Translations under genes and position numbers: made by a program
The notes under the pieces: generated by a model
The model's database searches: none
What the model was told of the DNA's origin: nothing
What the model saw: the letters and a program-made list of their open reading frames with translations, nothing else
DNA from: Cytidiella melzeri
Lineage: Eukaryota > Basidiomycota > Agaricomycetes > Polyporales > Irpicaceae
DNA length: 64,000 bases
Assembly: GCA_022592445.1 (NCBI GenBank)
Contig: JABYQR010000209.1
Location: 17,366 to 81,365, forward strand
Direction: 5' to 3'
Shown: piece by piece, positions 29,931 to 41,129 of the stretch
Numbering within the stretch: the first letter of the stretch is position 1
Layout: each line of letters begins with the position of its first letter

Positions 29931-32900
29931 CTATGGCGGTTGTGTGGGGCTAGGTTGCCTATCGCTCCCTAAACTCTGGTGAGATTCGTCGCACGGGCCT
30001 CCCGTCCACTCTCGCCCTAGGTCAACCCTACCCACTAAAACCCCCGCATAGTGTATCCAGTTCTCCGGCCTGGCTGCTTCGTCCTCTAAGGTCCCAGACC
30101 ACGTCTTTAGTACCATGTTAACGTCGAGACGTTTCGTCTCCGGCATTCTCGGATGAGTGAGTGCTATATCCATCTGGAGCCTCCTGTTCATGGCGGAGTG
30201 CCATCTGCGTACTATCTCTCCTTGCGAGAATTGCCAGCCCGGCACCTCCGCTTTCTCAATCACCCTTTCGCACCTGAGCTTCCATATCAGGTGCGCCGAC
30301 TCTGTCACCGCTATATGGTATAACCTAGAAGTCCCACGCATTGGCGTGTCTTCCGAGGTCACAACTGTTATCAAGTTCGCACCGACGATCGTGCCCATTG
30401 TCAGCTCGGGCCTCTCCCCCACTTTCCTCGCTAGGAGGTTCCTTACCAGTGTCCACACAATGAGTTGCCCCGGGGCTTGGCATTGCAGGAGCACATGCTC
30501 AAGTGATTCCAGTTGCCCACAGTGGGCGCATTCGCTCCGATCTTCATATCCAGCGATGTTCAGCCACCATCTCCCGCATCGATATGCGTCATGCAGCACT
30601 CTCCACAGGAAGTACCTTATCCTCCTGTGATTAGTCTTACTTCTTATTGCCTTCCATAGCGCCTCCTCCGTCGGTTTTACTCCCGTTTCATCCGCTATGT
30701 CCTCCAGTATCCTTTTGACCTGTTCTACTGTGGCTTTCCTAGGTGAGTATGCTCTCCTCTCCATGATGCCAGCGTAGATTGTTCTCTGGGAGGCAGTGCT
30801 GATTTGTGCCCCCTCCAGCAGGAATTTGGCCGGCACCTCTACCGCGTCCCCTTCTGGGAGAGGCAGTCGAGCCCCTTCCGCGGCTAGCTCATCGGCCTTC
30901 TCGTTGCCTTCCACTCCTGCATGCCCCTTGACCCAGCATAGTTCCGTCGTCGCCGCCCTTGCACGGCACCACGCTATGATGGCCCTGAAGAGGTTCTTGT
31001 TACTAACCCCCGTCCAGCCCCGTTCTTCCCATCTCTTCGCGTGTAGCGTTATACCGTCTACACAGTACCTCGAGTCGGACATTATCCTCAAGGGGGTCAC
31101 CTTGGGGGCCGTGGATAGGATGTGGAGAATCGCGGTTAGCTCTCCTGCCTGGTTCGTCTGTTCTGCTCCTCGCACCCTTATTGCCGCATTTAGCCTGTGC
31201 CCTTCGGCTACCCATACACCGGCCCCTGCTCTCGCGTTTTGCGTTCCATTGTCTGACGCCGACCCATCTGTATACACCACCAGAGTTGCGCGTTCCACTC
31301 GTCTCGTGAGGGGTCGGTTGACTGGGTTCCTGCACTGGGGCCTTCCTTCCGTGAAGAGTCTGAAGCACTGGGAGAGGTCGCTCCTCACCGTTAGCGACGG
31401 GTTGTATATTATCGGCTGGTCAGTCCCCTCCCTACCCTTATTGATTCGCTTACGCCTCCGTGTTAGCGACAGGCCGTCGGCGACTGTTTCGTGGTCCGGG
31501 TGCCACTTCGGTGTCAGGCTCCCATATAAGGCTTTTGCTGCACGATAGCATTCGTAGGGATTTGGACACCCATGGATTTCGCGGATCTTCGCGCAGAACT
31601 CGCAGCACTTTCTTTTCGGGAAGTGCCCCTGTGGGCCTCCCGTTGTCAGGTCCCCGTATTCGGTCAGTACCTTCAGTTGCGCTACCGTGCGTATATGGTG
31701 GAGCCTTCTGAGGCACTTGCTCGCTGCCTTATTGTGCATGTCTCGCATCTCATTCCCTATCCCCACATGCAGCCATATGGGGAGTTTCTTTTTCAGTTTT
31801 GGCCCTAACTTAACCGCTCCGAAGCTGACTCCCTTCGCTTTGGCCAGGTTAATCATGGTTCTCAGGTATGTTGGGAGTCCGGAGTTAGTGCTCGCATTCA
31901 CATTCCAGGTCTGCAGAAAGAACTGGAGTTTCGACTCCTTGTCGAGTCTCGGCCCCGCTTGTGTCGCGTTCATCGCCAGTATGGCATCTACCGCAAATGC
32001 CCACGCCAGCCTTGTTTTTGTTAGGTCTAGGAACGGTTTCAGCCACGTTAGTGCGATCGCCTCCGTTCTGGCTTTGATGTCTAGCAGAGCTATTCCCCCC
32101 TCCTTCATCGGCCTGCAGAGTGTGTCCAGTCCCACTGGGGGGGAGGGTGTATCAGGCCACAGGAAGTGTCGTATCACTTTCGTCAGTTCTTCACGTACGT
32201 GGTTCGGCATTCCCTGGACTTTGGCTAGGTACTGTATCCTGCCTCCAACTTCCATGTTAATTATGAGCTTCTTCCCGAAGATCGTAAGTCCAGGTCGATT
32301 CCACACCCCCAGTCGGTGTTTAATCTTCTGTATTATCGGCTGCCATGGGGCTGCCTCGTCGGCTCCGTTCCCGATCCAGACTCCTAGAATCCTCGTCAGG
32401 GAGCCTTCTTCCGCTATCCTTATTCCCGGGGCTATTTCTTCCCCTGACCTACTAAAACTCCTGCTCTCAACTACCTTCAGCCGGTATTCCGCTGTCCCAA
32501 TCGGTACCAACTCCGTCTTTTCGAGGTTGAACTTCGCCTTGGATGCCTCGCACCACTTTGTCAGTATCCCCTGTAGCGTGGAGTACTCGTCGTTTTCCGA
32601 TAGGTAGACTGTGGTGTCATCCGCAAACAGGGTTGCAAGCACCCTCTCCGCCATTCCCGGGATGGTGTAGCCCTTCAGGTCAGACGCCCTCATCATGCAG
32701 GCTAGGGGTTCTATTGCCATGTCGAAGAGGAGGCATGACAGTGGGTCTCCCTGCCTCACTCCCCTAGTCACTCGGTAAGCCCTACTTCTTACTCCATTGA
32801 TGATTATACTGGACTGTGCTCCTTGGTACAGCGAGCGAACTGTCCGTACATACTCCTCCGGTGTTCCCATTTCCTTCAATGTGCGCCAGAGGTAGTCGTG

Positions 32901-35097
32901 GGCGATCTTATCGTACGCTTTCTCTTGGTCGAGCGCAACGATTATCCCATTCTCCTCCGTGGCCTCTGCGTAGTCTGTCATCACTCTCGCTAGGTTTGTC
33001 TGGTTGAAGATTGATCTACCGGGGATGAACCCCGCTTGTGCCGGGTGGATGACCTGGTGTATCCATACCGCCAGCTTCATTGACATTGCCTTGGTCAGTA
33101 ATTTATAGTCCGTGTTTAGCAGCGTGATCGGGCGGTAATTTGCTATTTCGCGCTGATCCTTTTTCTTATAGATTGGTACTATCCACCCCTCCGCCAGGGT
33201 TGAGTCCACTTGTACTCCGTGGGTTTCAACATCATTAAATACTTTGCAGAAAATCTCCAGTATGTCCACTGTTCTCTCCTTCTGTTTGTCTGTTGCCTGC
33301 TCATTTCGGGCAACCGTGCTGTGTTGCCGGTGCACTTCCTTCCACAGCTCGTATGGGATGCCGTCAATCCCTGGGGCCCTTCCTACGCTACAGAGTTTCA
33401 GCGCCCCCTCGAGCTCCTCGCGTGTGAGTTTGGCCCGTAGCGCTGCTCTGGCACGGTGCTTGAAGCGTCTCTCAACATGGTTCAAGACTTCTCCTATCTG
33501 CCTTTGGCGTTCCAAGGGTGTCACTTCGTCCATGTCCTCACTCTGTAGTTCTTCATGGTATCGCGCGGCCGCTTCTGCCATTAGGTCCGACCTTTCTATA
33601 TACCTCGGCGGGTTTGTGGCGTCATACTCGGGGTGGCCTTCTACTTGGCCCGATCTGGGGTCGCGCATTGTCATCATGATGTCCCGCGGGGTGGAGGGTT
33701 TGTTGGTCTTGACCCAGTAGTTGTTGATTTGCTCCCCATGGGCCCAGTCATTCGCCGCTACCGCTCTCCTTGATGTGTTGAAGCGCCTCGCCTCCAGCTC
33801 TTTAATCCGTGATAGGAGCGCCGCTGCTTCCCTTCCTCTGTCTTCGTCCGTCATGAAGTGGCGGGCGTTCAAGGTCTCCTCTCTCTCTTTCTGGAGCGCC
33901 GCAATTTGCCGGGAAAGCTTTGGTATTTTCTTTTTTGCCATCTCCCTGGCCGCTGCGACAATATCTTGCTTGAAGGCTGCGTACAAGACTTGGGCGTTGT
34001 TTGTGGTGGTCCTTTGGTCCGGTTCTGGTATATTCTGTAGGAGCTCACGTCCCTTCTCTACGACATAATATCTGAAGCTATGGTCGGCCATCACAAGCTT
34101 AGGTATCACCCACCTTCCCTCCCCCACGAAGGGGAGTTTTTTGTCTGTTATGGAGACCGTGACCATCATGTGGTCAGATGGCACCCCTTCGACCGGGCCC
34201 GCAGTCCAATTCACCGCTGTTCGCGCCAGGACCGGGGATAGATAGACTCTGTCCAGCCTCGACATAGCTTTTCCGGACTCTTGGCTGAAGGTATACATTC
34301 TCGTCGTTGGGTAGGTGTCCCTCCATGCATCCGTCACGTTCAGAGTCATACACAGGTTTTGCAGGGCATACCGTGGGCCTCTAGGGTCCTGTCTGGCCGG
34401 GAGTCGGTCGATCGTTTTGTCTACTATATTGAAGTCGCCTAGTAAGACGTCAGGCTTTTGATCCTCGTTGAGTTTCCAGTACTCATCTAACTTTTTCCAA
34501 AACGCTTCGTTCTCGCTGTGTTCGTTAGGGGCGTACACATTCAGTAATTTCATTGTGACTACTTTATGCCAGGTGAACGTGACTAAAAGGGCTCTGCCTG
34601 GGATTATCTCTCTCGCTGTCACTGTATTTGCATCTAGTCTCTCCCTGTTCACCACAAAGGCCACTCCCCTGGATGCGCTGGCCCGGGTTTGGGGCTCCGA
34701 GTGCAGGATTAGAAGCCTCCTCCCAAATAATCTATGGAGGTCATCCACATGGGACGTCGTCAGGTGCGTCTCCTGCACCGCTAATACGGCTAGTTTTTTC
34801 TCTCTCATGATTTGATTAATCTTATTCCATTTATCGCTAACGTCCGATCCTGGCGCTATCGAGCCCCTTCCTCTCATGTTGAGAGTAGCGACTTGGATCG
34901 TCGCCGCTGTCCGACGTTTATTTGCCTTCTTAGCTGGAGGGCGGACATCCGCTCCATTTTGGGGGCTCTCTCGTTGGGAGAGGAGTCCCCGCCCTTCGCC
35001 GCGTGGGTTACACACTGGAGGGTCTTGTGGCGCAAACTGGGGGAAGGGGGGGGAGGGAGGGGGAAAGGGGTAGGCGGGGAGGCTTGCCCGTCACCGA
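29931..35097 (-). CDS. LINE ORF2: AP endonuclease, reverse transcriptase, RNase H
   Basis: Single open minus-strand frame of about 1,700 codons. In order: AP endonuclease (VATLNMRG, VQETHL, LLGDFNIV, SDHMMV), RT (PIYKKKDQREIANYRPITLL, GIIVALDQEKAYDKI, GVRQGDPLSCLLFDMAIEPL, FADDTTVYL), RNase H (YTDGSASDNG, GELTAI, SDSRYCV, KGHAGVEGNEKADELA) and a C-terminal CX2CX7HX4C (CAHCGQLESLEHVLLQC). All key catalytic residues are present. It nicks the target, primes reverse transcription and removes RNA. No ATG lies upstream of the endonuclease in this frame: a TGA near 35097 bounds it, while two adjacent ATGs at 35110-35115 sit in another frame. The two frames meet at a run of eight C (plus-strand G8, 35046-35053). 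One base fewer there would join them. Confidence 0.9.
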
Positions 35098-35738
35098 ACT
35101 CTCCGTGACCATCATTGGCGTAGTTGTCGACGGGCAGAGAACGTCTGCCTCCGGTCTCGGAGAGGCTGAGCACCGTGCCGTCATGTTGTACCGTATGTAG
35201 TTGTAAATTTGTATGTTGTGTAGGATTTGGCGGCCGACCTGAAAAGGTAGTGTCCGCTCACCATACGACCGGTAGGTGGGCGTGAGGACGTTTTAAGCAC
35301 TCCTCTCGCGTTAGGCCAGGGAGTCCATTCCTCCTACGCGTGAGGTGCGCGTGGGCTGACGTGCCTTTCCCTTGTTGTTCGAAATCGTAGACCGTCCAGC
35401 TTTCCTGTCACCGGGAGTTGACCTCCCAGCCAGTATATTTGGGCTCTTCGGTCAGCACCCTGTAATACTATCTGGTGTGGCTTACGTGCCTCTGGGTAGC
35501 GGACTCGTGCAGGGGTGCCCTGCTTTGTTTCCCTTCGCTCGCTGATGTTTTGTGCAGCCTGGAGCTTTTTATAGCCCCACTCTCTTTTTCGTTCTCATCT
35601 GACTCTTAGCCGGAGCTTGTTACTCTTAGCCCTGATAAACGTGCTATGAATTAACAGTATAGTGTAGCGCATGACAAAAACTGTGTGCTCGAGCACGGTT
35701 TCTACCGGTGGTCCAGCTAGCCCAACCAGTGTGCGCGA
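35098..35738 (-). other. LINE ORF1-ORF2 spacer
   Basis: About 640 bp with no ORF of note except the ATG ATG frame at 35115, which leads into the C-rich tract before ORF2. It is longer than in most LINEs. Confidence 0.5.
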
Positions 35739-38144
35739 TCAAGCTCTCCCTCTGCCACCTCGGCCTCTGTCGCCTCGCCCTCGGCTGCCCCGTCCACGCC
35801 CTCGGCCTCCCCTGCTTTGCCTGTTTCCGTCCCCCTCGTTTCCTGGTTGGACTGTGGAGAACGCTAGGGGTGTTGGCCGAGCCGTCGGTGCTGCGGGTTG
35901 CTGCTTAGCCTGAGGTCTGCTCTTCATGTCGTCGTTGTAGAGCCAGCCTTTCTCCGTAAGGATCGGGCAGATCGTAGTGGTATGTAGCTTACTCGTGCAT
36001 ATCCCGCAGAGCCAGCCTGGGAAGGCCGTGATGTGCATCCCCAAGAATGGGTCCTTGAAGCTGACGTTCATGGCGTGCTCTCTAAACTCCCTCCACTGAG
36101 CTATATCGTGTGTCGGGGGGTCCATAAAGATGTGAGCCGCGCGAATCGTGTCACTCCCTTCCGACCTCGGCGTGACTATTCTCACTCCTAGGGATCTTCG
36201 AATTCTCGCGATCGCCTCCTCTGTCGTACCTAAGTCGCCTAAGTCCTGCCCCTCAATTACTTTCTTGAGGGTGATGTCGAGGTGGCCCTTGTCGAACGCT
36301 CTATCCACCAGAGCGTGTATTTGGTCCGCCGTCGCGTCGCCAAAGCCCGTGATGCTTCCCAGCAGTGTATCGAAGACGGGGAAGTTAGGCGCGAAGAAAA
36401 GTGTCCCCTCCTTTGTGGATATGCAGCCCCTGAACTCCGTCGTTCGCTCGAAGTAGGTCTTGTCGATGTTGTACACTAAGAAGTTGTGTGGGGGGTGTCT
36501 ATTGCCGGAGAAAGGTGCTGTCGCTGCTGGGGCTGTGATTCGTGCTTCCGCTGGGATTCCAATCATTCGTCTCAGGAGCGAGCGGATCTCTTCCTTCCTA
36601 GCCTGCTCGTTGGCTGCTGTAGGGCAGCCTCGTCCAGCCAGCCTCACGAGGAAGGAATAGCCCGGCGTTTCCGGCCAATCCGTCATTTGCTCGTTGTCTA
36701 AGTTGTCGTAGGCGTAGCATGGGTCGTTGCCCCGAGAAGGCTCGAAGCTGTCCGCTGGGAACGAGAACTCGAGTTCCTTGATCTTCAACGTGATGGGCTC
36801 ATGCGGCGGGAGTGGTTGCGTGATTATGTGAGGTCCTTTGTCGTCGATGGTCATCTCTGCGTTCTGCTCGTGCAGAACGCTATGTTCTCGGGCGTCGTGG
36901 ACTCTCGTCTGACCCTCCGAATCCCCCGTCGTCATCCCTGCCTGGACTAGGACGATGGGACTAGCCAAGGCCACTGGTGTAGGTTGTGTGGTCGGTGTCG
37001 TTAGGCGTGGGGAGTGGACGTTTATTGCTGGTGAATTGAGTTGGAGTAGAGTTCTACGAGTCGAGGTCAGAGGTGGCAGCCCTGGAGATTCTGCCGCCAT
37101 GTCAGTCCCAAGACCGCTTGCTGATGTCTCTCCCCCTATGGAGAGGACCGTGCCGTCTGGGAAGGCACTGATATCCAGGCCGTCCAGATCCTCTACCTCC
37201 CTCCACTCTGGGTCTTCCTCTGTTTGTCCGCTCAGCTCGTCTCGCAGTTCGCTCGCCCTACGAGCCTGGCGCCCTTGTGCCTTGTGGCCCGCTAAGGGAG
37301 AGTCCCTGCCGTCGTACGGGGTTCCCCTCTTACGCGCCTGGGGCGTGGGGGTGGCGGGTCCCCTCGTCCCGTGGCTCCTGGAGCTTTTGAGGATGGTGCT
37401 GTGTTTAGGCGCAGGGTCAGCACTTGGCTCACTCCCGTGTGTGTTCTGCCTGCTCTCACCTTCCCTTTCTTTGCCACTTTCCTTGGCTTGGGCATTTTGG
37501 GCCCCTCCTGCGAGTCGACCTCACGGCCCTCGGGCTTCTGCGTACTGTGCGTTAGCTTTTCGTGAGGCTAACTTTAGTAAGTTGTCACTGACCTGGGTGG
37601 GTGCGTCCACCGCCTCTCCGACTGGTACGTGGTCGGAGAGCCCCAGCACGTCGAAACGGTTCGCCGACGGGGCTAACCTGCCCACAGTGTGTCCTGCATC
37701 GCCTGTCTTCTCCAAGGCGTCCTCTGACTCCCTCGCCCTGGCACCTCTCAAGACTGGGCTGAAGAGGCTGTCGTCGACGGCGAGTGTGGAGAGGCCTCGG
37801 CCGTTACTCTCGCTTTCCTCTGCCAGCTCCCTTTCGTTGGCTGGTAGGGCTTGGGCGATCGCGGTCGCCCTCTGTTGGATCGTCGAGAGCGGTGTCGGAG
37901 GAGCTCCTATTGCTGATGAGTCCTGTGTGGCTACCGTCTTCTCCCCATACTGACCCGTCTCCAGGGCGGCCTTCCTGTTCTTCAGGGCTAAGATGCGCGC
38001 GGTTCTTTCCTCGGCTGCGATCCTGGCTGCGTCGCCCGGAGTCGGAAACTCGGTCTCGTTGATAAGACGGGGAGATGGGGGAGGAGTTTTGTTCCAGGCG
38101 CTCTGAGTGGCAAGGGTGTTGGTAGACGGAGACTTCTGTGCCAT
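35739..38144 (-). CDS. LINE ORF1 with one in-frame TGA
   Basis: ATG at 38142-38144 in a good context (caccatgg), stop at 35739; one frame of 802 codons broken only by TGA at 37521-37523. Residues 1-207 (before the TGA) are Ala/Ser/Glu-rich with short helices. After it comes a Pro/Arg-rich linker. From about residue 470 there is a folded region (PGYSFLVRLAGRG, then FRGCISTKEGTLFFAPNFP), then a CX2CX4HX4C knuckle (CGICTSKLHTTTIC), then an RGG-type tail (GGRGRGRGSRGRG). ORF1 proteins of this clade bind LINE RNA. The upstream frame continues without another stop from the TGA to the later ATG at 37100, so this is one ORF with a nonsense change (possibly CGA to TGA) rather than two genes. Readthrough cannot be excluded. 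Confidence 0.8.
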
Positions 38145-38744
38145 GGTGTGCGTTAAGAGAGTAGAGTATCGATTGTTCTATCAGTAGTTACTTCTGTTAA
38201 AAGTTGTGACTGGTGGACGGTGTTAGCCCTGGGGTCGCTCCCAGCTTCTTTTATATCATTTCTAGTCGCTCACGTTTGTTTTCGTGTTCTCTGGCTCCAT
38301 GGTGTCTGCTCGGCGGCGCGTGTTCTCTCCTTGCCGCTATCGCGTTAGTTCAGGCTGGTTGCCTGGGCTGAGCGAGGGTGGTCGGACATCTTGTGGGCGA
38401 GGATCGAGGGGATCTCGCGTTGTCCTTACTGCGGTGTCCGTGGCACCTAGTTTAAGCCTAAGTGGGTGTTCTCTTGGCTTGTTGTTCGGTGTCAGTGTCA
38501 GAGATTTGAATGTAACAGTTCACGTTGTTGCGCGTCGTCCCTCCATTCCTCGGTCTTTGTGGGGAGTGTTACGATGGCTAGAATCATATTTTGCTGCCCT
38601 GCAGGGCGGGAGCGTGCTAACTATATTCGTTGTTCGTCATGTACGGCGTGTCTGGTCGTTCTGAGGAGGGGTCGCGTCGTGGAGATTGTCTAAGTACACG
38701 CTACTAAGGAGACTGTGTTCACCTTATCGCCGTTGCCTCGGTCC

Positions 38745-39487
38745 CTACTCTGACCACGTCTGCGTCGACGTCTCCTCTGTTTCCTCCCCTTCCGTCCTGT
38801 CATCTTCGACTTTGTCTTGTGGTGTTCTCTCATGTCGTATCCCCATGAGTCCGCAGAGCGTAGTCTTTAAGCGAGATAGCGTGGAGGTCGAGTTGTAGTC
38901 TGCTGGGTTTACAATAACGAAAGCGGGTTTACCCCCCCTCTTGGGCGTTGCTGAGAGAATCAGTCTGCCCTCACGAGTTCCGGCCTGTCCCGTGATTTTG
39001 TACACGTGGAGACGGTTGTTCGGGGATCGCAGAGTGCAGTATCTTCCGGGCGCGAGCTTTTTTCTTGGGCTGCTGTGGATTGACCACGTTGGTCTGCCAT
39101 AAAGGTGGGTTAAGAACATGTCGACGTGGGCTGGAAGGGCTTGCTTCAAAAACGTCTCGACGTTCATCAGCAAGGTCTTCGCCTTATCCCAGGGCCCTGT
39201 GGTGTTCTTGCCCATCTTGCTGTCCCATTCGACGTCTCCCTCGCCCTTCCTTCCTCCTCCTCCCGCTCCCGATACCCTTCCGTAGTCCGTCTGTTCTTGG
39301 GTGACTGAGACGATCAGAGACGAGACCGTGGGAGCCAGGCGGGGGTGGCTGCGGGAGTGTAGGCTGATGACGCTGTCAAACTCATACCAGACCTCACTTT
39401 CTTCAATGGTGGAGAGGTGGCGAGTGGAAGGTACTGGGGAGGGCTGGCTCGAAGTACGTGCTGGGGCTTCCTCCTTCGTGGAACGTT
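38745..39487 (-). CDS. Open frame in the LINE 5' region (possible third ORF)
   Basis: An open minus-strand frame runs from after a TAA near 39487 to the stop at 38745, about 247 codons, with an ATG at 39215 giving 156 aa. The ATG part reads a helical start (AKTLLMNVETFLKQALP), then LTHLYGRPTWSIHSS, a basic middle and an acidic tail. Just upstream another frame (39603-39403) reads LDKLRPKMVSLLVLDKPEEK, which could be its displaced N-terminus after a frameshift. No known domain. It lies between ORF1 and the LINE 5' end, so it may be an ORF0-type gene or decayed leader. Confidence 0.35.
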
Positions 39488-39603
39488 AGCCAAATGCTCA
39501 TTAGTTTTTCCTCCGGCTTGTCCAGGACTAGGAGGCTCACCATCTTTGGCCTTAGCTTGTCTAACGTCTGCTGTTGGCGAGGTGGCTTATGCACACAGGT
39601 CAC

Positions 39604-40638
39604 TGGGTCCGCTCTGGGAGGGGATTATATCTGTTTTGTTTGGCGTCTTCATGGGTGGAAGGCGGGCATATGTCATGGCAAGTCTTGATGTGTACGTAAC
39701 GCTCCTTGAATTGTTTAGCTCAGGATCGTTTGTTGTCATCTATCTTTTTTCCTTTTACCACTATATGTAGTATGCATATGTCATGGAAGGGCATAGTCCG
39801 AGCGTGGGATGTGTTAGGGGAGGGTCGCCATCTCCTGGCGAGTTTTGTTAGGCGAGTTGCGTCAGTTCTAGCTGGTGACTTCTTTCCTCTTTGGGGTCGC
39901 TCCGTCTCCCCGCCTCTTCCTTGGACTTCCAGCCTTACCTCTGGCTTCCTGTTCTCGGGGCCCCGGCTAACGACACAAACATTATTTCGATTCTGGTGCT
40001 CTTGTGTTTCCTGGAGTAGGTTTTCGGGCAACACTTTTGTTTCTCTCCTCGGGAAGGGCGGGTGGCTCAGGGTTCTGCCTCGGTCTCGTGTGCGACGGTT
40101 TCCTTTAGTTGATGGCTCGGGGGTATTCCCTGCGGTTTCGGTTGTTCCTAGCCTACGCGCCGTTCTTCCGCTTCTTAGCTCATTTTGATTTATTTATTTA
40201 TTTGGTTATTTATTTTATTTTATTTTAGTTTTATGGGTGTTGGTGTCCGTCGCTGGCGTGCGGTTCGGACTCGCTGAGGGCACTATACCAAGACCTGGTT
40301 CAACGTTCTTTGCAGCTGTGGCTGGTCTCTCGGAGGGGGGGGGGGTGGGGTCTGATTCGGTTTGGTTATAGTATTGGGCCCCGGGGGGGTGTCGTTTCCA
40401 TTCTTTGGACTGTCTAGCAGGTCCTACTTCCTCGCCGTCTCTCTCTCGTTCGCAGCTCATCAAGTGTGTTTTCGATCGACTGCTGGGTGTGCTGTATGCC
40501 GTATCATTTTCCTGAGGGTAGGGGGGTCTATCATTCCGTCTTGACTGGCTGGTTGTGACTCTCCCCCTCGCTCTCTTTCGGTCACGCTCTTTTTGGTTGA
40601 GTCATTTGTTGGGAGGAACCTTGAGTGTAGGTTCTCTA
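39604..40638 (-). other. LINE 5' region, no gene seen
   Basis: Purine-rich on the minus strand; includes a tttatttat array near 40190-40225 and G-rich runs near 40340-40390. No supported ORF. It ends where the DNA transposon begins; the last bases of the LINE 5' end lie beyond it, up to 47166. Confidence 0.45.
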
Positions 40639-40669
40639 CTCTCCATGGCATACATCAGGGAAAATAACG

Positions 40670-40860
40670 AAGGCTCCGGGTGTCTCTGGAGGTTCAGGAG
40701 AAGAGGGAGCTCTGGGGCGTTCCCCCTGATACGGAGCACTCCAGGGCTCAGCGCACGAGGTTTGGAGTGCTCTGGAGCACGCCGGAGCACAGTGAGGAGG
40801 CTTTGGAGTGCGCCAAGACGACAGCAGCATGCCTTCGCTCTCCCGGAGCAGAGAGAGCAG
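40670..40860. repeat. Subterminal repeats of the DNA transposon, left
   Basis: Several ggagcactcc / ggagtgctct / ggagcacgcc / ggagcacagt units in both directions within about 80 bp (40732-40805). Related units (gtgctcctgagagctccggagc) lie at 46957-46978 near the right end. In CACTA elements such repeats bind the accessory DNA-binding protein; that role here is inferred. Confidence 0.6.
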
Positions 40861-41129
40861 CCGACCAGTAGCACTGAGAAGCCCTTGGAGCTCAAGCGTA
40901 CTATAGGATGTCGAAAACATATTATTGAATATACTATATCATCACTTCAAATATGCTACTCGAACAGTGGACATCTGCGCTTCCTGCCATCAATCGTCGC
41001 TTTCATCGTCCGTTCCTCGTTGAGCTCGCATAGCCAGATCCCGCCGTGCTCACAGGCGTGCTTCTTCCGAGAAACCAGCAGCCACAATCTCTTGTGGGAG
41101 GGCAAGACCTGCGAGGCGACTGGTTGACC

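Noticed and set aside
30157..34815. Several plus-strand frames of 115-306 codons opposite the LINE
   Set aside because: They are shadows of the 1.7-kb-codon ORF2 on the minus strand, which has clear enzyme motifs.
36955..37953. 332-codon plus-strand frame
   Set aside because: Antisense shadow of LINE ORF1; Ser/Leu-rich with no domain.
40190..40225. Poly(A)-type tail of another LINE (tttatttat array)
   Set aside because: No target duplication or element end adjoins it; treated as simple repeat in the LINE leader.
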